Positions 53,350 through 62,026 of a stretch of 64,000 nt of DNA are shown here, piece after piece. The DNA lies in the NCBI RefSeq assembly GCF_013408245.1, contig NZ_JACBYS010000003.1, forward strand, positions 62,001-126,000, read 5' to 3'. The translations under genes were made by a program, and so were the position numbers. Source of the DNA: Duganella sp. 1224 (GTDB lineage: Bacteria; Pseudomonadota; Gammaproteobacteria; Burkholderiales; Burkholderiaceae_D). A model generated the notes under the pieces. The model saw only the letters and a list, made by a program, of their open reading frames with translations, was not told the origin of the DNA and made no database searches. The number at the start of each line of letters is the position of its first letter. Position 1 is the stretch's first letter.

Positions 53350-55412
53350 CTAAATCCCCTGCTAGACCACTCTGCCGAGGCGAAAGAACTCGCAGCGACA
53401 CGTGGCGGTTGTTGTAGTTGTGCGGCTGGTGCAGGGGCTACCGGTTCGGTCGTTGCCACCGGTGCCGGATCGGCGACCGTCATCGGCGCGGCGAACAGGT
53501 CGTCGATGGCTGGCTGCACCTTTGCCTCCAGCTCGTCCCAATACTTCGCTGGCTTCTTCGTCAGCTCCAGATGCGTTTCCAGCCAGATCATGTAGGTTGC
53601 GCAGTCCCAGGCCTCGACACGTTTGCGCATGGATGTCCATCGCGACTCCTTGCCGGACGCAGTTGCGCGCTCGACGCGCGCCTCACCCGCCATCTGCTTG
53701 AAGAACTCGTCGCTGGCATCCTTCGAAAAATGCATGTAGCCCGGCCCGGGCCGCTCGATGCTGAGCCGGCCGAAGATCAGATCCTTGGCCAAGTTCGTGC
53801 CGACCTGCCACAGCTTCAGGCCGCGCTTACGGGTCTTCCCGCGCCAGTCAATATCGACCAGCGAGACGCCATCCTTGATGTGCTTCTCCCGGCCAGAGCG
53901 GCCGCGGATAGCGAACGTCCTCTTATCGGTGTGCGCGTGGACAAAGCTGTACACAGCCTGCGTGTTGTGGCCCTGCGTGTCGATACAGTTGGCGTGAATT
54001 TTCAGCGTGGTGCCGGCGGCATGCGGGAATTCAGTCTCAAAGAGGTATTCGGCGACGTCCTGCCACACCTGGTCCTCCTGCGGGTTGCCGTAGAAGATCT
54101 TGTGCTCGACCAGCCAGGTTTCGCAGCCTCGCCCGTAAGCACGCACGGTGTATTCGATCCGGTTATCCTGCGTGTCGCCGGCGGCCAGCAGCAGCAGGCC
54201 GCCGCGCGGAACGGTGCCGAAGGTATGCGGCTCTGCGCGATCCTTCAACTGGTCAGCATCCGTCTTTTCCATCTCGAGCGCCCAGGGCAGGCCGAGCGTG
54301 GTGTTGTGGAAGGTCTTCAGCTTCGTGATGTCACCGCTCAGCGCCTTCTCGTGCGCCTCCAGGAATTCGTTGACGAGATCCGCCCACGTAGCTGCCGGGC
54401 TATACGCGGTCCAAACATGGAAGGCAATATGCTGCAGCGGCGCGATGATGGCGCCGGCCGCATTGCGGAACACGCCGGCGCCGTCGATGGTGATGCTGGC
54501 GTCGGCATTCTGCCAGCGCCCCTGCTCTGCGATCGCGAGATATTCCGCCTGGGTGATCAGGAGGCCGCATTCAGCGTTCGGGCACAGGTGCCGAACAGAG
54601 GACGGATCACCGGCGATCCACTTGAAGCCAGTGCTGTCGTCTTTTTTCCCCCAGGCCAGCGGATGATACTGGCCACAGCCCGGGCACGGGATGGCGTATT
54701 TGAAGCGCTCGTCGGCCGAGTTATAGCGCTCTTCGATCAGCGAGAAGCCGGACAGTTTCGGGGTCGACCCTGTGACCATTTTGGGAAAGGTCGCGCCCTC
54801 CACCCGCTTGGCCGCCAGCTTGTCCGGTGCGCCTTCCTTCTCGATGTCACGCAGGAACGCGTCGAGCTCGTCCAGGTACGCGACGTCCACCGAAATTCGC
54901 CGATAGGCGCGAGCCGCCGTGCCGCCGCGGGTGTGCAGCAGGCACCCCATGAACTTCTTCTGCGCGAGCGTGTTGTCCTTGTGGCGCGCGAGGTGCGCCG
55001 GCATGGCCCGGCTCATCACCTTAACGTCGCGCAACATGGTATCCAGCTCGGTCTTCACAAACTCATCGTTGTCGCCGTCGGTCGGCTGCCACAGCACCTG
55101 GTTGCGGCGCTTGTGCTCTGCGAAATAGCCGATGGCCGCCAGCAGGATCTTCGTGTAGCCGACGCGCGCCGACTTCATGAAGTCGATGAAGCGAATGTCG
55201 TCGTTGCTGATGCAGGCCATGATGGCGCGCTGGAATGGCCACGGCCGCCATTCCTGCTCGACGTACGAGCTTTCCTTGGACAGGTAGAAATGCGCGCGCG
55301 CCCACTCCTCCAGCGTCTGCGGGGTGGGAACTCCGAAGGCCTCAAGGCCTCGCGCCAGCGTGCCGGCCAGCTCGGGAGCATCCCAGTTGAGCACGTCATA
55401 CATGTCGCTCAA
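53346..55412 (-). CDS. Terminase large subunit (lambda gpA family)
   Basis: ATP-driven packaging motor and nuclease of about 688 residues. The ATPase half includes the adenine/Walker region FIDFMKSARVGYTKILLAAIGYF, WQPTDGDNDEFVKTELD and VAYLDELDAFLRD (Walker B-like). CPGCGQYHPL and CPNAEC are paired cysteine motifs of the gpA group. The nuclease half has a DTQDNRIEYTV segment. A TTG at 55412 with GAGGAG 8 nt upstream and overlapping the small-subunit stop is taken as start; ATG at 55403 is the alternative. Confidence 0.93.
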   Translation of the reverse strand: MSDMYDVLNWDAPELAGTLARGLEAFGVPTPQTLEEWARAHFYLSKESSYVEQEWRPWPFQRAIMACISNDDIRFIDFMKSARVGYTKILLAAIGYFAEHKRRNQVLWQPTDGDNDEFVKTELDTMLRDVKVMSRAMPAHLARHKDNTLAQKKFMGCLLHTRGGTAARAYRRISVDVAYLDELDAFLRDIEKEGAPDKLAAKRVEGATFPKMVTGSTPKLSGFSLIEERYNSADERFKYAIPCPGCGQYHPLAWGKKDDSTGFKWIAGDPSSVRHLCPNAECGLLITQAEYLAIAEQGRWQNADASITIDGAGVFRNAAGAIIAPLQHIAFHVWTAYSPAATWADLVNEFLEAHEKALSGDITKLKTFHNTTLGLPWALEMEKTDADQLKDRAEPHTFGTVPRGGLLLLAAGDTQDNRIEYTVRAYGRGCETWLVEHKIFYGNPQEDQVWQDVAEYLFETEFPHAAGTTLKIHANCIDTQGHNTQAVYSFVHAHTDKRTFAIRGRSGREKHIKDGVSLVDIDWRGKTRKRGLKLWQVGTNLAKDLIFGRLSIERPGPGYMHFSKDASDEFFKQMAGEARVERATASGKESRWTSMRKRVEAWDCATYMIWLETHLELTKKPAKYWDELEAKVQPAIDDLFAAPMTVADPAPVATTEPVAPAPAAQLQQPPRVAASSFASAEWSSRGFR

Positions 55413-55930
55413 AGTTCGATCTCCTCTTCGTCAGCGTCGTCGGCGCCACCGGCATCGTCGTCGCGCAGATCGGCAAGCGACATGCTGGCAGCGATGTTGC
55501 GCGCGCGGGCGATCTCGGCGCCGATCGCGGTGATCTCTTCCGCCGGCAGCGACGGGACCCGCCGACGTACCGCGCCTGGGATGGCGTCGAAGATACCGGC
55601 GATCCGCGCGCCGGCCTTCGCCAGGATCTCCTCCAGCAGCGCGGCCGGCAGCAGCTGCTTCTGCTTCTCCGCGTTCTGCAGCGCGACGCGGATTTTCTGC
55701 TCGCGCGCCAGACCCGCACGTTCCGTCGCCAAATCCAGATCGCCGTTGGCGGCCCGGCCCGCCGCCTGCTCGCGCAAGTGCGAGCAGTAGGCCTGCAGCA
55801 GCTGAATTCCCGGCACGCTGGTGTCGAGCACACCCCGCCCGACCAGGTTGCCGACCGCCTGCTGGCTGATCCCGACGAGCGAGCCGAACTGTGCCTGGGT
55901 CAGGGGCTGGGTTAGGTCAGGGAGCGACAA
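55409..55930 (-). CDS. Terminase small subunit (Nu1-like)
   Basis: About 173 residues. An N-terminal winged-helix/HTH (LTQAQFGSLVGISQQAVGNLVGRGVL) for recognising the packaging site is followed by a helical region (REQAAGRAANGDLDLATERAGLAREQKIRVALQNAEKQ) as in Nu1-type subunits, and an acidic tail. The start is TTG at 55930 with a strong AAGGGGG ribosome site 5 nt before it. The cos or pac site should be close by, upstream. Confidence 0.85.
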   Translation of the reverse strand: MSLPDLTQPLTQAQFGSLVGISQQAVGNLVGRGVLDTSVPGIQLLQAYCSHLREQAAGRAANGDLDLATERAGLAREQKIRVALQNAEKQKQLLPAALLEEILAKAGARIAGIFDAIPGAVRRRVPSLPAEEITAIGAEIARARNIAASMSLADLRDDDAGGADDADEEEIEL

Positions 55931-55964
55931 TACAACCCCCTTGGCATGGGCCGGTGACTAGCGC

Positions 55965-55994
55965 GCAGTCAGGGTTCGAATTACCCCTGACTGC
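55965..55994. repeat. Perfect 10-bp inverted repeat upstream of terminase
   Basis: GCAGTCAGGG (55965-55974) and CCCTGACTGC (55985-55994) flank a 10-bp loop. No T-run follows on either strand, so a simple terminator is unlikely. The place just ahead of the terminase small subunit suggests a cos/packaging-related element or an RNA attenuator. Confidence 0.55.
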
Positions 55995-56035
55995 CCGGGC
56001 TTGGGAGTACCTTTCGGCAACGTTGCTGCGACGCA

Positions 56036-56788
56036 TTATCGTGCTGTCCTTTCCGCCTCGACCATGGCCTTGGTGAACTCGGTGGCGAATTCCTTCTGCG
56101 TGGTCAGCTCGACTACATACTTGAAATCGAAACGCTCCTGGTACACAGCGGAGCGGACGAACAGCAGCACGGGCCGGATGGCGGTCCCGCTGGCGAAGCT
56201 GGTGCGCTGGTAGACGCCCAGCGGCAGGCGGTCGCCAGGTTGGCCGATGAAGTACGAGAAGCCCTGCTGCCGCTTCGTGCCGCGCGCGAGGCGAGCACGC
56301 CGCTGGTCGCTCATGTTGGCCTTGTAGCCCATCTCGGGGAAGGCGCGGAAGAACGCCAGGATCTGCACGATCTGGCCGCTGCTCATGTTGCCGTAGGCAT
56401 CCAGGCGCGCGCCGGCGCCCGGCACTGCACGGTAGCCGACCGGCATGGCGCCAACAGCCTGCAGCGCCCGCTCGAAACGCTTCTGCACGCGCTGGCCGCC
56501 GTCGATCTGCGGCCGCAGGAACTTCGCTGCCGGAATGGCTTTGGTGGCGTCGTCCTTCAGCATCACCGTCGCCTCCAGGCGCGTGGCAGTAGCCGGCTTC
56601 ACGTAGACGCTGTTGAGCGTGTACGGCGTGGGATTGCGGAACACATCGCGCATTTCCTTGACCTCAGCGTCTGCAGCTTTCTTGGCGGTGCGCGTCAACG
56701 CGACCCTGGTGGCGAAGTTGACTTGCTTGGCACCGGCCTGGCAAATCTGCGCAATCGAGGCGACCGCCTGTCGAACATCAACGACCAT
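56036..56788 (-). CDS. Phage protein upstream of terminase, possibly gpZ-like
   Basis: About 250 residues. The N terminus VVDVRQAVASIAQICQAGAKQVNFATRVALTRTAKKAADAEVKEM resembles the helical start of minor tail/connector protein Z-like families, with RNPTPYTLNSVYVKPATATRLEATVML next. The C terminus is charged and ends AMVEAERTAR. A neck or tail-completion role is a guess. The ATG at 56788 follows GAAAGGGAAG; a longer frame to 56836 overlaps a hairpin. Placement ahead of the terminase genes is unusual for a tail protein. Confidence 0.5.
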   Translation of the reverse strand: MVVDVRQAVASIAQICQAGAKQVNFATRVALTRTAKKAADAEVKEMRDVFRNPTPYTLNSVYVKPATATRLEATVMLKDDATKAIPAAKFLRPQIDGGQRVQKRFERALQAVGAMPVGYRAVPGAGARLDAYGNMSSGQIVQILAFFRAFPEMGYKANMSDQRRARLARGTKRQQGFSYFIGQPGDRLPLGVYQRTSFASGTAIRPVLLFVRSAVYQERFDFKYVVELTTQKEFATEFTKAMVEAERTAR

Positions 56789-56827
56789 TTGCTTCCCTTT
56801 CTGGCATCTCAGATGCCCAAACCTTCT

Positions 56828-57082
56828 ACCCTGCATCCTTTTGCAGGGTGCGGAACCAACCCTGCAACGCTGTAACCCGCACCAACACTCACTCTCAGCA
56901 GGGTATGTATGGTGTGCATGGTGTTTTCGTGCGTATACGTGAGAAAAACTTAGACGCCTTCAAAAAATTGTTTCTTCACGTACGCGCCTGAAACCCTGAT
57001 AACCATGCCTACCCTGCTGCGAGCCTGTATTTATGCGGCTCTCCACGTTGCAGGGTTGTATTTAAACCCTGCGCAACCCTGC
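56828..57082. repeat. Cluster of ACCCTGC iteron-like repeats
   Basis: In 255 bp between the primase gene and the next gene, ACCCTGC occurs at 56828, 56859, 57011, 57066 and 57076, and its complement GCAGGGT at 56843, 56898 and 57050. The first pair forms a perfect 7-bp hairpin with an 8-bp loop. Such dense repeats beside a replication gene suggest an origin or a protein-binding array. No gene is seen in the region. Confidence 0.65.
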
Positions 57083-57083
57083 A

Positions 57084-59840
57084 TTAATCAGAGTCATCAG
57101 CCCTGCTATCGCCGCGGATATCGCCCAGTCGGCGGAACCGCTCGATCTGCTTTTCCAGCGATTCGGTTTCACCTTCGGCCTTGACCTCGAACACCATCCT
57201 GGTCGTCTTGCCCTTCGCGCCAACCGCTACCGAACGCTTCACCTTGTGCTCACGGCTGGCGATCAGGCCGGCGAACTTGCACAGCGTCAGCGGCTTCTCG
57301 CCGGTCCGGTCGCACCAGCGTCGGTAGATCTTGAACAGGTCTTCCGACAGGCAGGAGCAGTACGGCGCTGCCAGGTAGCCCTGCTGCCACGACCGGTGGA
57401 ACGACATCCAGCTGCTGAGGCCGAACTCGATCACGCGCTCCTTGGCCAGCGTCATCGGCGGCTTGGTGTGCTCGTTGAACCCGTCCAGCGGCAGACGCAG
57501 CAGGAAGTCGTAGAACGCCTCGACGGCACCGGCCTTGATCGCCTCGGCGATCTGGTCATAGAACTCCTTCGGCTGTCGGTTGCGCGCCTCGATGACCATG
57601 AACCGGCGATCTTCCAGCTCGATCGGAATCGGCTGCGGCTCGTTGGACAGAAACACGCCGTTCATGTGGTTCGTTTCGATCCGCTCCGGCAGGTTTTTCT
57701 GGTTGATGCTCATCTTGGCGCCGGTGATCATGTACTTCAGCGTGCCGTTGTGGCTGTACTTGTCGTCCCGCGACAGCACCTCCTCGAACAGCACGAACAG
57801 CTTGCGGGAGCGCCAGGCGGTAAACGTCGAATCCAGTTGGTGCTGACTGGCCACCGTGCCGTACTCCCCGTAGATCGGCGCCATCACATCCTGGAAGAAC
57901 AGGCTCTTGCCGGTACCCTGCTTCTCACCGAACATCAGCAGCGCCGTCTGCATCTTGGCGCCGGGCTTCTGCAGTGGGAACGCCAGCCAGCGAAGGATCC
58001 ATGTGACGCACTCATCGACGTTGTCCTCGGCGCCGCACAGCGATTCAAGGAGCGCGAGGATTGGCTGGACGAGGTCAACATTCGGCTTCGGTGTGACCGG
58101 CCAGCCGAGGAAGATGTTCACGCATGTCTCAGGGTCCGCCTGCTGCGTCGGATCGAACACCAGGTTCCGGGCTTCGATCGTCTTGCGCAGCGCGTGCTCC
58201 TGCCACTTGGTCGTCAGCTCGGCCGTGTAGTCGGCGCGCACGGCGCCCAGCGACATCACCTGCTGGCCGATGCCATCCCATACGGTTTCCGTGCCGCGCA
58301 GCAGCGTCAGGTGCTCCAGCATCTCGTCAAGCTTGCCCCCGCTGCCCCCGGTAGCGGCACGGCCGCCGATGAGAGTGGGGAGCGACTCCCGTGTGACCGT
58401 GCGGCGCTTCGGGTTTGTATCCCACTCGGCTGCAGCGGCCTTGCCCACCCACGCCACGAAGGCCGAGCGCTTCATGCGCTGGCGCCGCAGGCTGTCCCAA
58501 ACGTCGGTCGTGGGCCAGACGAGCGCGAAGTGGTCGACCAACTGCTCGGCCGTCGGCATCGTCAGACCGACGGCGTCCGCCTGTGGAGGGGGCGCGGGGG
58601 AGTCGGCGGGGTTCTGCGCTGAAGGAGGTAGCGGGATGTCATCGTCGGCAGGGAGCTCCGGCACCGGCTCAGCCACGCCGCTCTCGAGCAGACGCGCTAC
58701 GACCGGCCCGAGCTGCGCGCGCACATCGTCAATCGACTGCTCGACGTGCAGGTCGTTGAAATCCGTCCATTTATTCTCGCCGCGATCTGCGAACACCGGG
58801 AATACCACCTCGGCGTTGCCGACCAATCGCGCAGCCGCGCGCGCCGCCGCGATGCCGGCGTTTTCGAATTTCCATTGCCGCATCCGTCGCCCGCACCGCA
58901 CATCTGCCTCGATATACGGCGTGCCGGTCGCGTCGATGCGGCGCCAGGCGCGGACAGTGACGCGCTCATCGCCACGCGTCAGGCAGGTGTGGTCAAGACC
59001 ATCGATAGCGGGCGGCGACTCGACGTCGAATTGCTCCAGCAGGTCACGCGCATAGCGCTGCTGGATCTGCCAGTCGTCGTCGGCAAAGAACAGCAATACG
59101 GCGCTGGGGAAGTCCGTACGCAGCTGGCGCGCGACGGCGCCGAGATTGCCCGCGCTGAACGTGACCATGACCGGGAAAGCCTCGTCGGTGGCCATGCGCA
59201 CGGACTGCCCAGACGCGTAGCCCTCGGCGATGCCGATCAGGCGCGTGCTGTCGTCGATGGTGCCGAGCAGGCAGGCCGCGCCCACCATGTCGGCGCCGGT
59301 ATTGAACTTCTTGCTGCCGTCGGGTGCTATCTTCTGCACACTGGTCAACTCTGGTTTCGCGTTGCGGCGATACTTGCGCGCGGGGATGAGGAGCACACCG
59401 TCGGACGTGACGCGCGCGAATGCACCACTGACCTGTTTCCGCTTCAGATAGGCGACTTCCTCGGGAGCAGCAACCGCTTTCGCCATCGCCCACTGGCCGC
59501 GCGCTCGGCCTGCCGCTGCCGCGGCGACCCGCGCACGGCGTTCTTGCTCGTGTTTCTCCAGTTCTGCCTGGCGGCGCTCAAACTCGACCTTCTCTGCATC
59601 GCTGATGCCCGACCAGTCGAAGGTCACGGACACGGTGCCGGGGTCGCGACCATGCCACAGGCCGAACGAACCGACGATCTGCTGCTGGCCGTTGTCGAGC
59701 GTGATTTCGCGGAGACGATACCAAGCCTTTTTCCCCTTGCCGAAGCGTTGAATTTTGCCATTGAGGACAGGCAGGCCATCGCCCGGGAGCGCTGGCAGAC
59801 CGTGGCCACGCATCTCTGCAATCAGGTCGTCGAGCGTCAT
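57084..59840 (-). CDS. Phage primase-helicase (toprim and DUF5906-type)
   Basis: Replication protein of 918 residues. The N-terminal half carries a toprim-type primase region (LIGIAEGYASGQSVRMAT, VMVTFSAGNLGAVA, AVLLFFADDD). The C-terminal half is a superfamily 3-like helicase/ATPase with Walker A GEKQGTGKS, Walker B LFVLFEEV and NGVFLSNEPQPIPIELEDRRF. A Pro-rich linker near residue 415 joins them. It should prime and unwind phage DNA. Start ATG at 59840; the cluster of 7-bp repeats lies at its 3' side. Confidence 0.9.
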   Translation of the reverse strand: MTLDDLIAEMRGHGLPALPGDGLPVLNGKIQRFGKGKKAWYRLREITLDNGQQQIVGSFGLWHGRDPGTVSVTFDWSGISDAEKVEFERRQAELEKHEQERRARVAAAAAGRARGQWAMAKAVAAPEEVAYLKRKQVSGAFARVTSDGVLLIPARKYRRNAKPELTSVQKIAPDGSKKFNTGADMVGAACLLGTIDDSTRLIGIAEGYASGQSVRMATDEAFPVMVTFSAGNLGAVARQLRTDFPSAVLLFFADDDWQIQQRYARDLLEQFDVESPPAIDGLDHTCLTRGDERVTVRAWRRIDATGTPYIEADVRCGRRMRQWKFENAGIAAARAAARLVGNAEVVFPVFADRGENKWTDFNDLHVEQSIDDVRAQLGPVVARLLESGVAEPVPELPADDDIPLPPSAQNPADSPAPPPQADAVGLTMPTAEQLVDHFALVWPTTDVWDSLRRQRMKRSAFVAWVGKAAAAEWDTNPKRRTVTRESLPTLIGGRAATGGSGGKLDEMLEHLTLLRGTETVWDGIGQQVMSLGAVRADYTAELTTKWQEHALRKTIEARNLVFDPTQQADPETCVNIFLGWPVTPKPNVDLVQPILALLESLCGAEDNVDECVTWILRWLAFPLQKPGAKMQTALLMFGEKQGTGKSLFFQDVMAPIYGEYGTVASQHQLDSTFTAWRSRKLFVLFEEVLSRDDKYSHNGTLKYMITGAKMSINQKNLPERIETNHMNGVFLSNEPQPIPIELEDRRFMVIEARNRQPKEFYDQIAEAIKAGAVEAFYDFLLRLPLDGFNEHTKPPMTLAKERVIEFGLSSWMSFHRSWQQGYLAAPYCSCLSEDLFKIYRRWCDRTGEKPLTLCKFAGLIASREHKVKRSVAVGAKGKTTRMVFEVKAEGETESLEKQIERFRRLGDIRGDSRADDSD

Positions 59841-59884
59841 GCTGCGCAGCTGTCCAGAGGTGCAAGGGTTCGAACGGACATCAA

Positions 59885-59899
59885 AATACCTCGTGTATT
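59885..59899. promoter_or_regulatory. Inverted repeat between divergent primase and small gene
   Basis: AATAC-CTCGT-GTATT lies in the 85-bp gap between the divergent starts at 59840 and 59926. The symmetrical half-sites and location suggest a regulator-binding site; no clear promoter hexamers were paired with it. Confidence 0.35.
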
Positions 59900-59925
59900 A
59901 TCCAAGTTTTAACTTCAGGGAGCAG

Positions 59926-60231
59926 ATGGTGGCCAATCAAGACAATCAAATTGCGGCACTCGGCATGGTCTGGTATCGCGAAAATGATTACGATCGCTTA
60001 AAAGCCATGTTTGAAGACGGCGACAAGCTGCCGGGGACATTCCTCCGATGGCAGGATCAGGCCGAGCAAGGCAGGAAGAAACTCTCGCGGGAGGGTAAGA
60101 CGGTCATCAAGGCCTACATCGATCCGGAAACTTTTCCCGAATGGTGCGCCGCCAATGGACACCGTGTCGATGCCGCAGGTCGTATGGCATTCGCCAACGC
60201 CGAGGCCTATCGAGTTCTTATGAAAATGTAG
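59926..60231 (+). CDS. Unknown phage protein (101 aa)
   Basis: About 101 residues, soluble and charged: ALGMVWYRENDYDRLKAMFEDGDKLPGTFLRWQDQAEQ, then VIKAYIDPETFPEWCAANGHRVD. Not recognised, though the layout looks like small proteins in mobile elements. AGGGAG stands 5 nt before the ATG. It runs opposite to its neighbours, between the primase and CII-like genes, so it needs its own promoter in the short divergent gap. Confidence 0.65.
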   Translation: MVANQDNQIAALGMVWYRENDYDRLKAMFEDGDKLPGTFLRWQDQAEQGRKKLSREGKTVIKAYIDPETFPEWCAANGHRVDAAGRMAFANAEAYRVLMKM

Positions 60232-60332
60232 CTCGATCTGGCGAGCTGAAGTACGGCGATACTGCTTCGTTCCGGCTCCACCAAACGCCGGCTTCACGCG
60301 GCTGACACGACGTGCACACATTGCGCTCCCCT

Positions 60333-60776
60333 TCACTTTTGAACCATGCCCTTGAGGCGCGACACCAGCGCGTCCAGCGACATCTTGGCGCGGACGGCCA
60401 CCGCTTCGACCTTCTCCACTTCGTGCTGCTCGACCTTGCCGTCGGCCAGGGTGGCGTACAGCTCGGCGCCCACGTCGCCGGTGCTGGACATCACCTTCGC
60501 CAGCATCTCCAGCACCGCCATATCAGACGAATCGACCTCCTGCTCCGTGCGGATCAATGTGTAGCCGTGATTGATGGCGTAGGCCTGCAGGATGCCCGTG
60601 TCGGCGGTCAGCGCCATCAGCGTATCCAGCTCCAGCGGGCTGAAGTAGTTCGTGTCGCTGTTCGGGTTGGCCTTGTTGCGCAGGATCTGCGTCCGCAAGC
60701 CCATCCGGACAGCCAGCACTTCAGGGCCGCCGGCGGCGTCACGCACAGTTTTGTAGATGGCGTCGGAGATGTTCAT
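60333..60776 (-). CDS. CII-like phage regulatory protein
   Basis: About 147 residues. MNISDAIYKTVRDAAGGPEVLAVRMGLRTQILRNKANP is an N-terminal HTH of the phage CII-like family, followed by LELDTLMALTADTGILQAYAINHGYTLI, typical of those regulators. The C-terminal part is helical and may oligomerise. It lies after the Cro-like gene on the leftward transcript, the lambda order cro-cII-replication. Confidence 0.82.
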   Translation of the reverse strand: MNISDAIYKTVRDAAGGPEVLAVRMGLRTQILRNKANPNSDTNYFSPLELDTLMALTADTGILQAYAINHGYTLIRTEQEVDSSDMAVLEMLAKVMSSTGDVGAELYATLADGKVEQHEVEKVEAVAVRAKMSLDALVSRLKGMVQK

Positions 60777-60826
60777 TTTGATAAATTAGGAAGTTTCTAA
60801 AATGGCATGCCATACTTCGATCTGTG

Positions 60827-61042
60827 CTAGGCAGGTTGCTTTGCCGGCGGATCGACCGGAACGCCGTGTTTGTTGGCCAAGTCAATAAGGCCCAGCACGA
60901 CGCGCGCTGAAGGATTTCGAATGCCGGCGCGACCGGTTTCCATATCGCTAACCGAGGACTGACGGAGGCCGATGGCATCGCCAATTTGAGTCTGTGTGAG
61001 ACCGGCCTTGCGCAGGCCTGAGATAGTGAAAGGGATGTTCAT
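60827..61042 (-). CDS. Cro-like HTH regulator
   Basis: About 71 residues, an almost bare XRE-type HTH (ISGLRKAGLTQTQIGDAIGLRQSSVSDMETGR). It is the first gene of the leftward lytic transcript and divergent to the CI-like gene, so a Cro role is likely. The ATG at 61042 falls at the expected transcription start of a perfect promoter, so the message appears leaderless; no ribosome site exists. A TTG at 61078 would lie inside the -35 box and is rejected. Confidence 0.85.
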   Translation of the reverse strand: MNIPFTISGLRKAGLTQTQIGDAIGLRQSSVSDMETGRAGIRNPSARVVLGLIDLANKHGVPVDPPAKQPA

Positions 61043-61049
61043 GGAGCCA

Positions 61050-61078
61050 ATTATAGGAATTCCGGTATTTTCAGTCAA
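61050..61078 (-). promoter_or_regulatory. Leftward PR-like promoter, leaderless start
   Basis: On the minus strand TTGACT (61078-61073) and TATAAT (61055-61050) are exactly 17 bp apart. Seven bases separate the -10 box from the Cro-like ATG. The repressor operator half-sites CCGGTAT/ATACCGG overlap the spacer and -35 box. Confidence 0.85.
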
Positions 61079-61091
61079 CCGGTATTCCGGT
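61078..61091. promoter_or_regulatory. Repressor operator ACCGGTATTCCGGT (OR-like)
   Basis: Perfect inverted repeat ACCGG-TATT-CCGGT between the divergent Cro-like and CI-like genes, touching the leftward -35 box. An identical 14-bp copy lies at 62471-62484 beside a second strong promoter. A further half-site (TTCCGGTAT) lies at about 61060-61068. Confidence 0.8.
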
Positions 61092-61103
61092 ATACAGCGT
61101 TGC

Positions 61104-61109
61104 GATAAT
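61104..61109 (+). promoter_or_regulatory. -10 box of CI-like gene promoter
   Basis: GATAAT lies 6 bp before the CI-like ATG, so this message may also be leaderless. The -35 region is poor (GGTATT), as in lambda PRM, which needs activation by repressor. Confidence 0.55.
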
Positions 61110-61115
61110 ATCGAA

Positions 61116-61523
61116 ATGGCGATAGGAACCCGATTAAAAGAGGCGAGAAAAGAAGCTGGTCTGACTCAGGCAGAATTGGCTATTCGCTCAGGCACGAAGC
61201 AAAGCACTATTTCCGACCTAGAAGTAGGAAAGTCGAAGGGAGCGACAACTATCGCCCAGATGGCTGCTGTCTTGGGCGTAAGCGCGTTATGGCTGGAGAC
61301 CGGCAAGGGCGATCGCCTCGTCAGGTCAGCCAAGCCCCAGGCTGTTCACGAAGCTGAGCGCAACACCCCGGTTTCACCCGCCCTCCAGTGGATCACCGAT
61401 GATGAGTATCGACTGCTGAGCAACTACAGAGCTGCCACCTCGGGTTGGAAGGATGCCATTCAGAACTTGGCAGATGAGGCAGAGAAGGAACCTTCAGTTC
61501 GTATTGCGGACAATAAGTCGTAG
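61116..61523 (+). CDS. CI-like repressor lacking a peptidase domain
   Basis: About 135 residues. N-terminal XRE-type HTH (AIGTRLKEARKEAGLTQAELAIRSGTKQSTISDLEVGK, then IAQMAAVLGVSALWLETGKG). The C-terminal 70 residues have no S24 peptidase Ser/Lys active site, so RecA-stimulated self-cleavage as in lambda CI is not expected and induction must work otherwise. It should bind the ACCGGTATTCCGGT operators and hold lysogeny. Confidence 0.82.
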   Translation: MAIGTRLKEARKEAGLTQAELAIRSGTKQSTISDLEVGKSKGATTIAQMAAVLGVSALWLETGKGDRLVRSAKPQAVHEAERNTPVSPALQWITDDEYRLLSNYRAATSGWKDAIQNLADEAEKEPSVRIADNKS

Positions 61524-61664
61524 GGCCGGGCGTGCGGGGAATGCTCGCGCAACAGCGGCGAGCTTTGCCACTGCATACTTCTTCTGTTCGGCATCCATTG
61601 CGCGCAGCGCTATCACAGCGCGCTCTTCAAGCGTCAGTTCGTTCTCGCGATTCGACGTTTCCAC
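61494..61664 (-). CDS. Small helical phage protein (56 aa), paralogue of next
   Basis: Encoded opposite to the CI-like gene, overlapping its last 30 bp. GTG start with GGGGA 4 nt upstream. The protein METSNRENELTLEERAVIAL then RAMDAEQKKYAVAKLAAVARAFP resembles the 59-residue protein at 61812-61991: both have an acidic start, an ALR-x-MD-x3-KK core and an amphipathic helix. Possibly a small anti-repressor or regulator; function unknown. Confidence 0.55.
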   Translation of the reverse strand: METSNRENELTLEERAVIALRAMDAEQKKYAVAKLAAVARAFPARPALRLIVRNTN

Positions 61665-61811
61665 AATTCCCCGGCGGTTTTGGTATCAGACGCGTAGTTT
61701 CACACATTTTTGGTTGCTGAAATATAACCAATATTCACAAATGGAAAATATTTCGCAGTAAAGGTGGGCAGCGGGGCTGGGGCTGAAAGTACGACAAGCG
61801 CCTTGCGGCGA

Positions 61812-61991
61812 TTACTGGGGTTTGTTTTTGTTCAAGATCAGGTAAAGCGATTTTGCTTTGTCTCTTGGATGTTGCTTTGCAGTCCGTTCAAGCATTTCGA
61901 CCATTTTCTTGCGTCGCGCCTCATCCATTCCACGTAGCGCCGCCAGCGCCCTGACCTCATCCTCATCCGAGGTAGGATCATCTTCTGCCAT
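61812..61991 (-). CDS. Small helical phage protein (59 aa)
   Basis: The protein starts MAEDDPTSDEDEVRALAALRGMDEARRKKMVEMLERTA. Its core aligns with the 56-residue protein just downstream on the same strand. GAGGTG precedes the ATG at 61991; a longer frame to 62060 overlaps its own promoter. Likely a small regulator carried in the immunity region; no family recognised. Confidence 0.65.
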   Translation of the reverse strand: MAEDDPTSDEDEVRALAALRGMDEARRKKMVEMLERTAKQHPRDKAKSLYLILNKNKPQ

Positions 61992-62026
61992 GGGCACCTC
62001 ATTCAACACAAAATCAGCGAACTTGC

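Noticed and set aside
55950..56000. A tRNA-like T arm (CAGGG-TTCGAAT-TA-CCCCTG)
   Set aside because: No acceptor, D or anticodon arms can be built around it; treated as a hairpin only.
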